A DNA stretch of 64,000 nt, from NCBI GenBank assembly GCA_922989275.2, contig OV277863.1, positions 47,784,999 through 47,848,998 of the forward strand, read 5' to 3'. This DNA comes from Gari tellinella (lineage: Eukaryota; Mollusca; Bivalvia; Cardiida; Psammobiidae). The notes under the pieces were generated by a model that saw nothing but the letters and a program-made list of their open reading frames with translations, had not been told where the DNA came from and did not search any database. Of this stretch, positions 42,485 through 53,345 are shown piece by piece; positions within the stretch are counted from its first letter, which is position 1; every line of letters starts with the position of its first letter. Both the position numbers and the translations under genes were made by a program.

Positions 42485-43550
42485 AACAAGGGCCACTATG
42501 GCCCTAAATCGCTCACCTGGTACACCATGTAAACTTAACCTATAGTGACCCAGATTATGACATGACATGACCCACAATAAACCTTTAGAGTGTTAACAAG
42601 AGTTTTCTATGATTTGACCTAGTGACCTAGTTTTTGACCAGACACAATCCACATTTGTTTTTTGCCTAGATTTGATGTAGGCAAATATTCTGACAATATT
42701 TTATTCAGATCTAATGAGATTTGTAGCCTCATGAGAGTTAACACTGTTTCTATGATTTGTCCTAGTGACCTAGTTTCATACCTGACATGACCCACATTCA
42801 AACTTGACCTAGATATCAATGAGGCAAACATTTTGACCAAGTTTCATTAAGATCCAATGAGATTTGTAGTCTCTAGAGTGTTAACAAGGTTTTTCTATGA
42901 GTTGACCTAGTGACCTAGTTTTTTACCAGACCTGACCCACTTTCAGACTTGACCTGAATATCAATGAGGCAAACATTTTGACAAAGTTTCATTAAGATCC
43001 AATGAGATTTGTAGCCTCTAGAGTATTAATAAGGTTTACCGATAATTTAACCTAGTGACCTAGTTTTTGACGGGCCATGACCCACATTCGAACTTGACCT
43101 AGATTTTATTGAGGCAAACATTGTGATCAAGTTTCATTAAGATCCAATGAGATTTGTAGCCTCTAGAGTGTTAAGGTTTTTCGATGATTTGACCTAGTGA
43201 CCTAGTTTGTGACCGGACATGACCCACATTCGAACTTGACTTAGATTTCATTAAGGCAAACATTTTGAAGAAGTTTCATGAAAATCAAATGAAATTTGTA
43301 GCCTCTAGAGTGTTAACAAGGTTTTTCGAAGATTTGACCTAGTGACCTAGGTTTTGACCGGACATGACCCACATTCGAACTTGGCCTAGATTTTATTGAG
43401 GCAAACATTGTGACCAAGTTTCATTAAGATCCAATGAGATTTGTAGCCGCTAGAGTGTTAACGAACCAATTGTGAACGGACGGACGACAGACGACGGACA
43501 TCCAGCGATCCTAATAGCTCACCTTGGCACTTCGTGCCAGGTGAGCTAAA
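42485..43550 (-). mobile_element. Family G element, inverted, with about six 144-bp monomers
   Basis: Right edge is the hairpin TAGCTCACCTTGGCAC / GTGCCAGGTGAGCTA (43514-43548); left edge AACAAGGGCCACTATGGCCC and CGCTCACCTGG. The interior is a tandem series of monomers containing GACCTAGTGACCTAG at about 42616, 42760, 42904, 43046, 43191 and 43335 (step 142-145 bp). No coding capacity. Confidence 0.8.
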
Positions 43551-43724
43551 AACTACCCTTTTTCAGCAAGAGGATAAGAACAATGCACAAGATATTACTA
43601 GACTTTTTACAATCATAAAGTTCTCATTTATGAAAGCTGCTTCCTTTAAAAAAAAAAGTTCTCTCGTTGGAAATATTACCTTTTTGCTGACTTTGTGCTA
43701 ATATTGGCATTTCTGTAACAGACC
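43551..43724. other. Nothing recognised
   Basis: Short unassigned interval. Confidence 0.3.
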
Positions 43725-43912
43725 CTAGTCGGCCACTGTATTTCCAAAGTTAAACCAAAGTTTAAAATCCTTATGTCAGCACAAACCCTATGGTTGTACT
43801 TCTCAATGGAATTGTCTTAAAGAGACGATTCTAATGGAGTGGAGTAGCCACACCATAGGATTTGATTAAGTTAAGACATGAAGGAGAAAATGTTGAAAAA
43901 CTTCTGGAGCCA
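43725..43912. mobile_element. Family C MITE, diverged
   Basis: CACAAACCCTATGGTTGTAC / CACACCATAGGATTTG arms; stem tip GGAATTGTCTTAAAGAGACG; right end CTTCTGGAGCC. The tip uses TTAAAG, intermediate between C and E. Confidence 0.6.
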
Positions 43913-44243
43913 AAGACTTAATATTTCTAACATTCCTTTCAGTGTAATATATATTATATTTTATATCTTGCACAACCTATGTTGTGACTTTGGGTTAAAA
44001 TTGACTATCAAAGTGGATTTTTATATCACAAAGTCACTGTTCCAAGAGTTCAGGATAACTCTCTGAAATGTCCAAAGTAAAGGCATGCCAATCTCTAGCC
44101 AGACAAATGTTTTATCTTTAGCCAATAAGAAGATTTCCTTATATTAATGTTTTCTTTACAGACTATGAGTACTTCAGTATTTTTGTTTGGGTTCAAAGCA
44201 GGATATTTACCCTATGTATTTACATTAATTTAGGACCTGTCTT
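43913..44243. other. Nothing recognised
   Basis: Unassigned; a B2-like scrap near 44120-44140. Confidence 0.3.
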
Positions 44244-44456
44244 TTAACCTTACACTGCTGGCTTTCCAGATAGACTCTTCCATTTTGTGAACAATAACCT
44301 GTCTACTTTAATCCTTGAGGAGGTTGTCCTGGAAATATATCAAAGTATTTACAAATAGTGTAGACCCAGATCAGAGGGGTCATTCAGGAGCCCTCTGATC
44401 TGGGTCTACACAGTTTGTAAAAGATGTGTGTACTAATTTCCTTCAGAGTTTAGGGG
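44244..44456. mobile_element. Family B MITE (short-arm variant)
   Basis: TTAACCTTACACTGCTGGCT left, 'ttcagagtttaggggtaag' right. Hairpin 44352-44420 with GATCAGAGGGGTCATTCAGG / AGCCCTCTGATC. Confidence 0.65.
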
Positions 44457-44799
44457 TAAGAAAATACTTGAAAAGCAAGATTTTGTCAGATGAATGCTGC
44501 AGTTGGTTATTCTTTATCAGATTGCAGACAGACAATTTGAGGACAGACTTCATCACACTGTTTCAGTGACAATATCAGATTGTTTGCAGAATAAAAAAAA
44601 CAGCCAGCAGATTGAACGAGTTGATCAGAGATGCTCTTATTCTAGCTGCAGGTTCCCTAAACAACATGACACAAAACAATGTCACCAGTTAACCTTTAGT
44701 TCTTCGCGGCAATTTTTGTCTTGAAAGAAGCGAATATGAGAGACAATGGTACTGGTTTCTGGCAGAGGTGATGTCAAACCTATTTCATTCGCTCCAATG
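44457..44799. other. Nothing recognised
   Basis: The 76-codon frame at 44494-44724 shows no known domain. Confidence 0.35.
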
Positions 44800-45098
44800 T
44801 GAACCCTTCTCCTGCTGTAAGCATAGTATTGAAGCTGGTTAAAAACAGTGTAGACCCAGATCAAAGGATCTGTCTTATTGGGGTCTGCACTGGTTCCTTA
44901 TAAGGGTTTGTCTGACATGATGAGTATATGCACTCTTTCCTATGGAAGTAATGTTCCTTGTTTTCTTGGCCAATGTAATTGGCTTCCATGGCATGCACCC
45001 TCACCCTCAGTGTATAAAATTACAGCAAATAGTGCAGACACTGGTCAGAGGGCTCCTTCAGGAGCCCTCTGATCTGGGTCTACACTGTTTGCAAATTA
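44800..45098. mobile_element. Two family B hairpins
   Basis: 44845-44892 is a damaged copy (GATCAAAGGATCTGTCTTAT). 45024-45096 is good: AGTGCAGACACTGGTCAGAG ... GGCTCC-TTCA-GGAGCC. Outer ends of a B2-like left arm lie at about 44804-44840. Confidence 0.55.
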
Positions 45099-45550
45099 TA
45101 TATATGGATATACTTGTTTCTAGCCAGGTGGGTTCAATACAGTATTACAAGAGATGCGTCGGTCCCGAGACTCCCGACTCATTTCTGCTCCAGAACTGCA
45201 TGGGATGCCAAATAAGAGGAGAAAACCAATACAAGTCGACCTATGAAACAAATTTCCTATTTTTTCTTTAGACGGTTGGTGATTAATATTTCAAGAACTT
45301 CCATCCTAATTTCAACAATGATGGTTTGATCCATGTAGCAGAGAAAAAAAGACTTTATTGCAGTCTGGTGTGTCCATTTTTATTGGCTTGACACTCATGT
45401 TTATGAGGGCAGAACCAGGGCAGGTTTTCCAGGTGTCAGGATAATGTGACGGGATGGGGGTCAGTGCCCGCAAATCCACTTTAGATAAGTGCCTTTATAT
45501 GGTGCACATTTCAAAAGCATACTTAAATTAGGGTTTAGCTTGGACTTAAT
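45099..45550. other. No gene seen
   Basis: Unassigned. Frame 44942-45271 (109 codons) mostly overlaps the B hairpin and is not credible. Confidence 0.35.
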
Positions 45551-45808
45551 TTAACCCTTTTATCCATAGCCTGTTTAAAGTTTGTAAGACAGCTAGGTGA
45601 CCACATGAAATAGGTTGAAAGTAAAGCAGAATGTGCCCTATATATGATAAGGCACATTCTGCTTTACTCTCAGCTATCTGCTAGAATCACTCGATGATCA
45701 CACTCAGATTACGGTACATATTCATGACTGTATAGCATGGAACTATTTGTTCAGTGGAGAAATGAATTCAATGCATATTTAAACGAGTACCATGAAGTAA
45801 TGGGTTAA
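45551..45808. mobile_element. Family A MITE
   Basis: TTAACCCTTTTATCCATAGC to GAAGTAATGGGTTAA. Hairpin 45605-45675 with tip GCCCTATATATGATAAGGC, longer loop than usual. Confidence 0.8.
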
Positions 45809-46257
45809 ATTATGAGGAACCATATCACAACTAGCCATAGATCTTCTAAATTGTACTTATAAACTTAATACAAATTTGACTGTATCCGCTGTTTATAACC
45901 CTATTGTGGTGGTTACATAATTATATTTTCAGGACTACTGCTATCACATTTCTCAAGGATACTTCTAGGGAAAGGCCACATGATTTAATTTAATTAGGAT
46001 GAAGAACTAAGAAAGTAACTGTTGATATACATGTATACATATATATGTATTTGGTCTGAAGATAGAGAGCAGCAGCAGTAAATCTGTCAGAACAGGGCAA
46101 TGGACATAGAGGAACCTTACTTATTTGATACAGAAAATATCTCATTTGGCTGGTCATAAGTCTTTATGTCATTTCTGTATGGTGGATCAGACTGAGTGAT
46201 GGCATAAGGTATTGACTTGTGTGTGCATGCATGAATTGCCTTCTGTACCTTTAAGTT
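45809..46257. other. No gene seen
   Basis: Unassigned AT-rich DNA. Confidence 0.35.
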
Positions 46258-46511
46258 ATAAACCCTTTCCTTCATAGCTTGTTTTCAATACTGAAGACAG
46301 GTGGTTGCTTTAGGCACACCAAAAGTAAAGCAGAATGCTACTGGAGGAGCATTTTGCTTTACTTTCAGCCTGCTTTAAGCTACCATCTTCTAGCATATAT
46401 ATAGGAAGTATTTCTTAGTATGCATAAGCCATTATACTCATGACTATAAAGTAGAACTATTTTCTGTAGTGGAGAAATAATTAAAGACATATCTAATGGT
46501 CGATGGGTTAA
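46258..46511. mobile_element. Family A MITE with A2-like hairpin tip
   Basis: Ends are A (ATAAACCCTTTCCTTCATAG ... GATGGGTTAA), but the tip GCTACTGGAGGAGC replaces the GCGCC/GGCGC of other A copies and resembles the GCTCC/GGAGC of A2. Confidence 0.75.
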
Positions 46512-46664
46512 TCCTTTTCTTAGTTTCTTTTGTATGCATTGCGACAAAGCTGCAAAAGAATAATTAGACTACATAGTTGCTGCCCTGGTTGTTTTAATGT
46601 AAATATACATGCATGGTTTAAACATTTATCAAATTCTGTAAACATTCAACGATTCTAAATTCTT

Positions 46665-46917
46665 TTAACCCTTTACCTGATAGCATTGTTTCTAGTATTG
46701 AAGATATGTGACTACTTAAAGCAGGTTGAAAGTAAAGCAGAATGCGCCCTAAGGCGCATTCTGCTTTACTTTCAGCCTGCTTTAAGCTATTAACTGCTAG
46801 AATAAGGAAATAGTTTAATATGACACATATTCATTACGGTATAATTTGGAACTGTTTTCTGCAGCGGATGAATAAAATGAATGTGCTAAAAGTCGCTTCT
46901 ATAAGGGAAAGGGTTAA
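46665..46917. mobile_element. Family A MITE, near-intact
   Basis: TTAACCCTTTACCTGATAGC to AAGGGAAAGGGTTAA. Hairpin 46717-46787 perfect, tip GCGCCCTAAGGCGC. Confidence 0.85.
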
Positions 46918-47148
46918 ACCTGTGCACAGCCCTAGTGGTATGGTTTGTCATTTTAAAGCAAGTAACCACCAATCCTTTATACATAGCAGATTCAGTTGAA
47001 GCCAATGTCTCCATTAATATTACCATGTCAAATTGATGTGTTAACTAATTAAATTATATATGTTTTTTCTTTGAACCTAACAAATGTCTAGCCCATCCTT
47101 ATTTTGTAATGTAATTTCAAACACTTCTCATACTAAACAAAATGAGTT
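46918..47148. other. Nothing recognised
   Basis: Short unassigned interval. Confidence 0.3.
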
Positions 47149-47401
47149 TTAACCCATTACCCCATAAATATGCATTTTTACGCCTTTCATTGATTCCTCC
47201 ACTGAAGAAAATGGTTCCAATTTATGCAGTTAGGAATATGTATAATAAGAAATATTTGCTATATACTAGCAGATAGAAGCTTAAAAACAGGCTGAAAGTA
47301 AAGCAGAATGTGCCTTAAGGCACATTCTGCTTTACTTTCAACCTGCTTTAAGTGATCACCTATTTTCTAAACTTAAATCAGGCTATGGAGTAATGGATTA
47401 A
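47149..47401. mobile_element. Family A MITE, near-intact
   Basis: TTAACCCATTACCCCATAAA to GGAGTAATGGATTAA. Hairpin 47281-47351, tip GTGCCTTAAGGCAC, a paired change from the GCGCC copies. Confidence 0.85.
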
Positions 47402-47574
47402 GCAAGTATAATTCCTGTAAACCCTTCTATGATTTTCTGGTCATCTAAAATGCTATATTGGTTAACTCTATCTCTTGCGGGTTATTTGGTTTTCTTGTGG
47501 ATCATTTTAGTTACAAAAATATGAACCAGTCTACTTGGAATTCTTGGAAGTTTGATAAATACTGGTCTAAATTA

Positions 47575-47646
47575 GCAAACAGTGTATACCCTGATCAGAG
47601 AGCTTCTACAGGAGCACTCTGATTTGGGTCTTAGCTGTTTGCAAAT
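47575..47646. repeat. Family B hairpin, diverged
   Basis: GATCAGAGAGCTTCTACAGG / AGCACTCTGATTTGGG; outer parts unclear. Confidence 0.55.
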
Positions 47647-47716
47647 GTAATGAGTATATTTTAACAGGTTAATGGTGTTGAAAGAGTTAATGAATGTCTT
47701 CCCAGGCAAGAGTGCA

Positions 47717-47959
47717 GGGGTCCATTTCATAAAACCTCGTACGACAAAAACGATCGTAAGTCAAAATTTTAAAATACATTTAATTTCTGATTTCTCTATC
47801 TAATCCTTTCTTGTAACATCTTTTTGGAATCGTCTTTTCAAGACGATTCCAAAAAGATGTGACAAGACAGGATTAGATAGAGAAATTAATAATTATTGAG
47901 ACTTTTATATTCTGACATACGATCGTTTTTGTCGTACGAAGTTTTATGAAACGGGCCCC
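47717..47959. mobile_element. Family E MITE
   Basis: GGGGTCCATTTCATAAAACC to GTTTTATGAAACGGGCCCC, sub-terminal TCGTACGAC. Hairpin 47799-47886 around GAATCGTCTTTTCAAGACGA. Confidence 0.85.
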
Positions 47960-48080
47960 AGACCTCTGTCAGACAGATCCTATAACCAAACAGTGCAGAC
48001 CCTCATTAATGTGGCAATTTTTAGGAGTTTTTTTCTTCAAAAACTAAAATCTTATTGTCTATTCCATAAACACTAAAGAA

Positions 48081-48150
48081 TGACAAACAGTGTAGACCCA
48101 GATCAGAGGACTGCTTTCGGAGCCAAGTGATCTTGGTCTACACTGTTTGC
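48081..48150. repeat. Family B hairpin, damaged tip
   Basis: GACAAACAGTGTAGACCCAG arm with good complement; tip GGACTGCTTTCGGAGCCAAG mispaired. Confidence 0.6.
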
Positions 48151-48186
48151 CAATGATTCATTTACACATTTTCCAAACACTAAGGT

Positions 48187-48411
48187 TTAACTCATTATCC
48201 CCTGAAACTTCCAATGGACAATTCCAGTTTTCAACAAAAGTCTGGTCCATTTTAGACTATTTAGGATTGTTTTGGATAATAAGTTGTAAAATGACAAACA
48301 GTGAAGTCCCTGATCAGAGGGCTTCACTGTTTGCATAGGACAAGAGTATTCTTCACAGGTACAATTTTGGTAAAGGACGCATATATGCGTCACTAGGGCT
48401 CAATGAGTTAA
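48187..48411. mobile_element. Family B MITE lacking one hairpin arm
   Basis: Both TTAA ends present (48187-48190, 48408-48411) and outer arms complete, but the middle reads straight from GATCAGAGGGCTTC into ACTGTTTGC. The right arm of the hairpin has been deleted precisely. Confidence 0.8.
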
Positions 48412-48783
48412 TAAACATTAATGGAACCGATATATTTCACTGCCTTCATTCCTTGGGATATCATCTTCTCTTAACGTAAACATTCAAGAACTGCTTCAGA
48501 TGTTATAATGTTGGTATTTGAGACAAATCTAAAAACAAAATTGTCAAGCGTGCAGTAAAATCAATTTGAATTAATCATTCTTGTTGTCGTGTGAAGTAAA
48601 CTTGGCTGTTTCTAAGATCTCTGGGTTTTTGTAACCTCCCGGGACATCACAAACTAAACCACGGAAATTTGTCTTGCTTTAATTGAACTTTTAAACTGCA
48701 CAATTGTTTTATATGCACAGAGGGACATAGTGTTTGATGGCATTAGCCATGCATCTGTCTGTCTCTGTCTGTCAGTTAGCAAG
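48412..48783. other. Nothing recognised
   Basis: Unassigned AT-rich DNA. Confidence 0.3.
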
Positions 48784-48955
48784 TTCCAGAGCTTACAATC
48801 TTTATTTCTGCATTTAACCATTTATTGTCACTACCCATTAGAATCGTCTCTTCCAGATGATTAATGGGTAGTAACACCAAACGATTTGGTGCTGAAATGA
48901 GTGAGATATGTTAGATATGTTCAGTTTACTCCCTCTTATCATTCTAGAGCTTTGA
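48784..48955. mobile_element. Family C MITE
   Basis: Left GTTCCAGAGCTTACAATC (shortened), right CTCCCTCTTATCATTCTAGA; stem CTACCCATTAGAATCGTCTC / GATGATTAATGGGTAG. Confidence 0.7.
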
Positions 48956-49418
48956 AGTTCTATAACATTACAAGGGTTGGTTTATATGTTAAGACACTGA
49001 TTAACTCAGAATCTCATCTTAATACTCACTTTTTAGGACACAAATTGTACTCACCTGTGTTGCAATGTGGAAGAAAATATTTGTTTAAATATATAATTAA
49101 AAGACAATTAACACTTTGCAAGGAGACAACTTGTTTGAAGTGGACTGTAACTTGTAGGGCTTTGGGATGCAGGCAAATTACTTTGTTTTTCAGAAGCACT
49201 TGTGATTTAGAATGCAGCTTTTGTAAACCCATTTTAGTTCTTTTCAATGTAAAAAAAAGTAGTGGAAATTAAAAGTCACATACAGCAGTCATTTAGTTCA
49301 ATAGCACGCAGCCAACTAGATACTGGTTGTTGTTTAAATAAGGGCAAATGTGATTCAAAAAGCTCTTTAAGAAAGGAACTTCTAGCATTATTTTGTTCTG
49401 CATTTTGCTACCATTTTG
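48956..49418. other. No credible gene
   Basis: A 123-codon frame (48901-49272) begins inside the C element and shows no domain; Cys-rich by chance. Confidence 0.4.
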
Positions 49419-49670
49419 TTAATCCATCTCCCACTGAATATTCATATATAAAACTCTGCCCACAATAAACATCCATCATCTGAACTAGCTATTGCTTGTT
49501 AATGGAAAGAAGGACAATTTTCCTCAGGAAAGAATGAAGACTTGTCACACAGAATCTATGAGAAAAAGGTGCAGACCATGATCAGATAGCTCCATGAGGA
49601 TCTGTCTGCCTTTGGTCTACACTGTTTTCAAAAATCACTTATTTACGCCACTAATCTGGAGAAGGGTAAA
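49419..49670. mobile_element. Family B2 MITE
   Basis: TTAATCCATCTCCCACTGAA left, CTGGAGAAGGGTAAAA right. Hairpin 49571-49622 decayed (GATCAGATAGCTCCATGAGG). Confidence 0.65.
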
Positions 49671-49744
49671 AGACTGTCCTGGCATCTTACTTTGAATGTT
49701 CGCTCAATACGCATACTTGACTGTTTGGCAGAAATATTTCTCTT

Positions 49745-50072
49745 TACAGAACTCCCTCCCTACAACAGCCCTCCAAACAACAATTCCCTCCTTACAACAA
49801 CACTTGTCGATGTTCCCCAAACGAAACAATTATGTCCAACCTTTTCACGGCTGCAATATTGTCTGCTTAAAAATGTCATCTGCTTTTTTTCCCTCAAAGT
49901 CACATATTGGACATTTTGACAGAAAAGAACATAATGACGAGTGACAAACAGCGTCTGATCTGGATTCAAGCTGTTTGCAAAATTAATGTAAGTTAATTTC
50001 CCTCCCTATAACAATTTCCACCACACAATCATTGTCTTCCATTGGGTGTTGTTTTAGAGAGGGAGCACTGTA
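49745..50072. mobile_element. Family M (TA) MITE with half D-type hairpin
   Basis: TACAGAACTCCCTCCC (TA 49745-49746) to GAGGGAGCACTGTA (TA 50071-50072). Only the right hairpin arm remains (GCGTCTGATCTGGATTCAAG), so one arm has been deleted. Confidence 0.7.
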
Positions 50073-50306
50073 TGAAAACAAACACTAGCAATGCCAACAG
50101 TCTTGCCACAATTATGATGTTTACAAATATTTTTATGCATCCTTGGCTCTTGATAACAAGCAACCCAAGGGAAAGTGATGATAGAAAAATGGTAAGAAAA
50201 TATTGACTGACATTCGACCCTTCTCCAGCTATTTGCAAAACTCGGATGTTTTCTGAAAACAGTAGCTCATCAAGGAGCTTCCTGAAACAATCTGGCTCCG
50301 AGGTTA
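50073..50306. other. Nothing recognised
   Basis: Short unassigned interval. Confidence 0.3.
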
Positions 50307-50558
50307 TTAACCCTTTACCCCATAGCCTGTTTCTTGTTTTGAAGAAATGTGACCACTTACAGCAGGTTGAAAGTAAAGCAGAATGTGCCTTAAGGCACAT
50401 TCTGCTTTACTTTTAACCTGCTTTAAGCTTTCAGCTGCTAAAATATAGAAATTATTTCTTATCACACATGTTTATAATTGTATAAATTTGAACTATTTTC
50501 TTCAGTGTAGGAATAAATTAAAGGCGTAAAAAGATGTAATTATGAGGTAATGGGTTAA
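50307..50558. mobile_element. Family A MITE, near-intact
   Basis: TTAACCCTTTACCCCATAGC to TGAGGTAATGGGTTAA. Hairpin 50360-50429, tip GTGCCTTAAGGCAC. Confidence 0.85.
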
Positions 50559-50564
50559 GCATTT

Positions 50565-50660
50565 TAGTTGAGTCTGTCAGTGTGTTCTCAAGCATTTGAT
50601 TGGTCAGATGCTTGAGAACAACTTTAGACTCAAGTCAAAGGCTTTATAACCTTGGACCCT
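50565..50660. repeat. Inverted repeat related to 30554-30700
   Basis: TTGTTCTCAAGC-type arms: GTGTTCTCAAGCATTTGATT opposite CAGATGCTTGAGAACAAC. Confidence 0.55.
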
Positions 50661-50689
50661 GTACTGTTTTCTTACAGGATCTGTCTGTC

Positions 50690-50810
50690 TGTCCGCACTC
50701 TTTCTGGAATATGTTTTCCATATTTCATTAGCTATTGTAATTGTTCATATGATATATATTCATCATGGACAGGGCTTTACATATGAATATTCAGCGGGGA
50801 ATTAATTGTG
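50690..50810. mobile_element. Family B2 fragment, inverted
   Basis: TTCCATATTTCATTAGCTAT ... GAATATTCAGCGGGGAATTAA: the B2 left arm in reverse orientation with its TTAA. Confidence 0.55.
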
Positions 50811-50904
50811 GAATGCGGGAGAACTCAGCATGGTTTGCTGGGAGGTTTAATGAAGCTCTCCCACCTGATCTTCATACTTGAAATCTTATACTATCAAAGT
50901 TGCA

Positions 50905-51130
50905 GAAGTTAAATAAACAGTGCAGATCCTCATCAGAGGGCTTCCTCTATTCAGGGGATACTGTCACTGCTTTCAAATTATACATATTGTTCCCAGCATT
51001 TAAAGGATCAAAGTTGTATTAAACATTTCTTCATAATTATATATATCAGATTAATTCTGATGAGTTTTGGATCCGAACTGTGTGCACAGATAATCAAAAT
51101 TCCATTGCTAGCGTGCAAACAGTTTAAAGT
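50905..51130. mobile_element. Half B and half D remnants
   Basis: 50905-50980: GTGCAGATCCTCATCAGAGG with no matching arm. 51050-51130: GATGAGTTTTGGATCCGAAC and TTGCTAGCGTGCAAACAG, a D right side. Confidence 0.45.
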
Positions 51131-51417
51131 TGCACAATATTAAAGGGAGATCACCTAGGCAAGTACATGCAAACATTTAAATATCCGTATTCCTGCAGTC
51201 ATTAATAACAATATTGGCAAAACAATTTTGCAAATACAGTAATTTTTTTCCGGCAGAAATTTATTGAACAGAGTGATTTATTCAGCACTTGAAACGGTTT
51301 TCCTCTTGTGATTCTGCAGCTACAATGTTATTCTTTGCCTTAATTTCTATTGTTTGCCGTTGTTGAAAATAGACAGACAATACTGCTGCAAACTAATTAT
51401 TTTCTCTAATATAATGC
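51131..51417. other. Nothing recognised
   Basis: Short unassigned interval. Confidence 0.3.
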
Positions 51418-51545
51418 AGGTCTCTAGATAAGAGGGAGTGAACAGAAATTTTCAAACATTCAACTAAACCCAATGATGTTTTCCGTAGGAATATTCTCTT
51501 CAAGGTGATTGTATTGAGATATAAGTTGCATCATAGGGCTTGGTT
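51418..51545. mobile_element. Family C remnant
   Basis: CAGGTCTCTAGATAAGAGGG left end, strongly decayed centre. Confidence 0.5.
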
Positions 51546-51588
51546 AATCATACTGTATACCTCCATTTAAATGCTAGGGCACGGGGGA

Positions 51589-52073
51589 GTAACCCAGTCC
51601 CCCATAGCCTATTTCAAATTTGAAGACAGATGACCACTTAAAGAAGGTTGAAAGTAAAGCAGAGTGTGCCTAAGGCACATTCTACTTTACTTTCAACCTT
51701 CTTTAACCCTTTACCTCATAGCCTGTTTCTAGTTTTGAAGACAGGTGACCAATTAAAGCAGGTTGAAAGTAAAGCAGAATGTGCCTTAAGGCACATTCTG
51801 CTTTACTTTCAGCCTCCTTTAAGCTAAAACTTGTTAGGTATATAAAATATTTGTAACGGTAATTGTTCATGAAGGTATAAATTGGAACTATTTTCTTCAG
51901 CGGAGGAATAAATTTAATACGCTAAAAGTCGCTTCTATGGGGGAAAGGGTTAAGCTACCAACTGCTAGGATATAGACAATAATTTTATTGTGCATGATTA
52001 TATCTGTATAAAAAGGAACTGTTCTATTCAGTAGAGGAACATATTAAGGTGTATTTATGGTGTAATGGGTTAA
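51589..52073. mobile_element. Family A MITE interrupted by another A MITE
   Basis: Left GTAACCCAGTCCCCCATAGC, right GTGTAATGGGTTAA. Hairpin about 51635-51706 (GTGCCTAAGGCAC tip). The second A copy is inserted in the TTAA at the base of the hairpin (CTTCTTTAA | GCTACC). Confidence 0.85.
51703..51953. mobile_element. Family A MITE nested in A
   Basis: TTAA at 51703-51706 and 51950-51953; 251 bp in all; perfect hairpin 51756-51827 (GTGCCTTAAGGCAC). Ends CCCTTTACCTCATAGCC and CTATGGGGGAAAGGG. Younger than its host and cleaner. Confidence 0.9.
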
Positions 52074-52849
52074 GGCAGGCTGAAAATAAAGCAGAATAGG
52101 GTAGGATTGATTAGAGGGGGGTAGGGTTTTAACAGGGTACTCAGCTATTAATACTAAACTTCTTGTGTCCGTGTTTGGTCTACAGTCACTCTTGTCTGGA
52201 ACCTTGAAGGTTGATCGCTATTTCATCAAATGCCTCTTTAGGGAGCCTCTGGCTATCATCTCTTGTAACCTTGGTACTAACTCTTCTAGCTAACATCTCT
52301 CATGCAGAACCTTTAGTTTACAAATAAAGCTTTCTTATAAAAACAATTATGTTAGTTTTGTTATGATTTTAAAAAAAATGCGTTCTAGAATAAATTATAC
52401 AGTCAATCTTAGTATTAAGCATCACCACTGATAGAAGCTTTAATTTAACTAGTAGCATGGCGACCTCTAAAGACAGGTGATTGCTTAATGTAGTACCAAA
52501 ATTGTGCAGAAAGCTCCTGAAAGAGCCATCTGATCTGGTTCTACACCATTTTCAAAATGCATCAATAGAGAACCAGGCTCAACAGTACATGTATATCACC
52601 AAAACATACAAGTTGGTACTGTACTTTCAACATTATTGTACATTTCAGACTGGTATGCAATGGGGAAATTTTATCAGAAAATTACTTTTTTTGTCTCAGT
52701 AAGCAAATTGTTTAATAAATCATCCACCCTTGATTGAAACAGTCTACAGATTTGTTTGTCTTTCTAGTACCAAACTGAATGAAACTTCTGTAAGGCTGTT
52801 TCAGTGTATTTAGTATTTACACCTTCATCTGGAAATACTATAATTACTG
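52074..52849. other. No gene seen
   Basis: Begins with an A scrap (GGCAGGCTGAAAATAAAGCA). 52476-52560 is a strongly decayed B-like hairpin. Otherwise unassigned. Confidence 0.35.
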
Positions 52850-53268
52850 TAAACTCGATCCTAATTGTATTTCCACCCTAATTAATACTAATTGAAACTG
52901 TTAAGTACAGGTGCTTGATAAAAGCAGGATGAAAGTAAAGCAGAAAAGAGCTTTCTGCTTTTATTTTTTCCTGCTTTAACTCTTTGAACCCTAGTCCCGC
53001 ATATAGGCGTGCTTTTCAAACAGTGTACATGTGAATAGTACACTTGTCCTATGCAAACAGTGAAGACCCTGATCAGAGGGCTCCGAAAGGAGCCCTCTGA
53101 TCAGGTTCTTCACTGTTTGTCACAATGCCAAACATTGACAAAAACAACCCTTAAAAGTCAGAAATGGACTAGACTAAAATTGAAACTGGAATTTTCCATT
53201 TAAAGTTTCAGGGAGGAAAGAGTTAAGCATCAACAAAAAAGTTGATGTAATAAAGAGGTTTTATTGTT
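52850..53268. mobile_element. Family A2-like element hosting a B MITE
   Basis: Stem AAAGCAGGATGAAAGTAAAG, tip AGAAAAGAGCTTTCT, interrupted by B in the TTAA at the base; right part 'gatgtaataaagaggttttattgtta'. Left boundary approximate. Confidence 0.6.
52976..53226. mobile_element. Family B MITE nested in A2
   Basis: TTAACTCTTTGAACCCTAGT to GGGAGGAAAGAGTTAA (TTAA 52976-52979, 53223-53226). Near-perfect hairpin 53056-53120 with a GAAA loop. Confidence 0.9.
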
Positions 53269-53345
53269 AAACATGTATGTTTGGATTAATGTGATTGCCA
53301 CTGATTCTAAAACTGGTTGCAATGCCTGTACTTACCAAAGATGTA

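Noticed and set aside
50029..50400. 123-codon minus-strand frame
   Set aside because: Covers the right end of an M element and half of an A hairpin; no domain.
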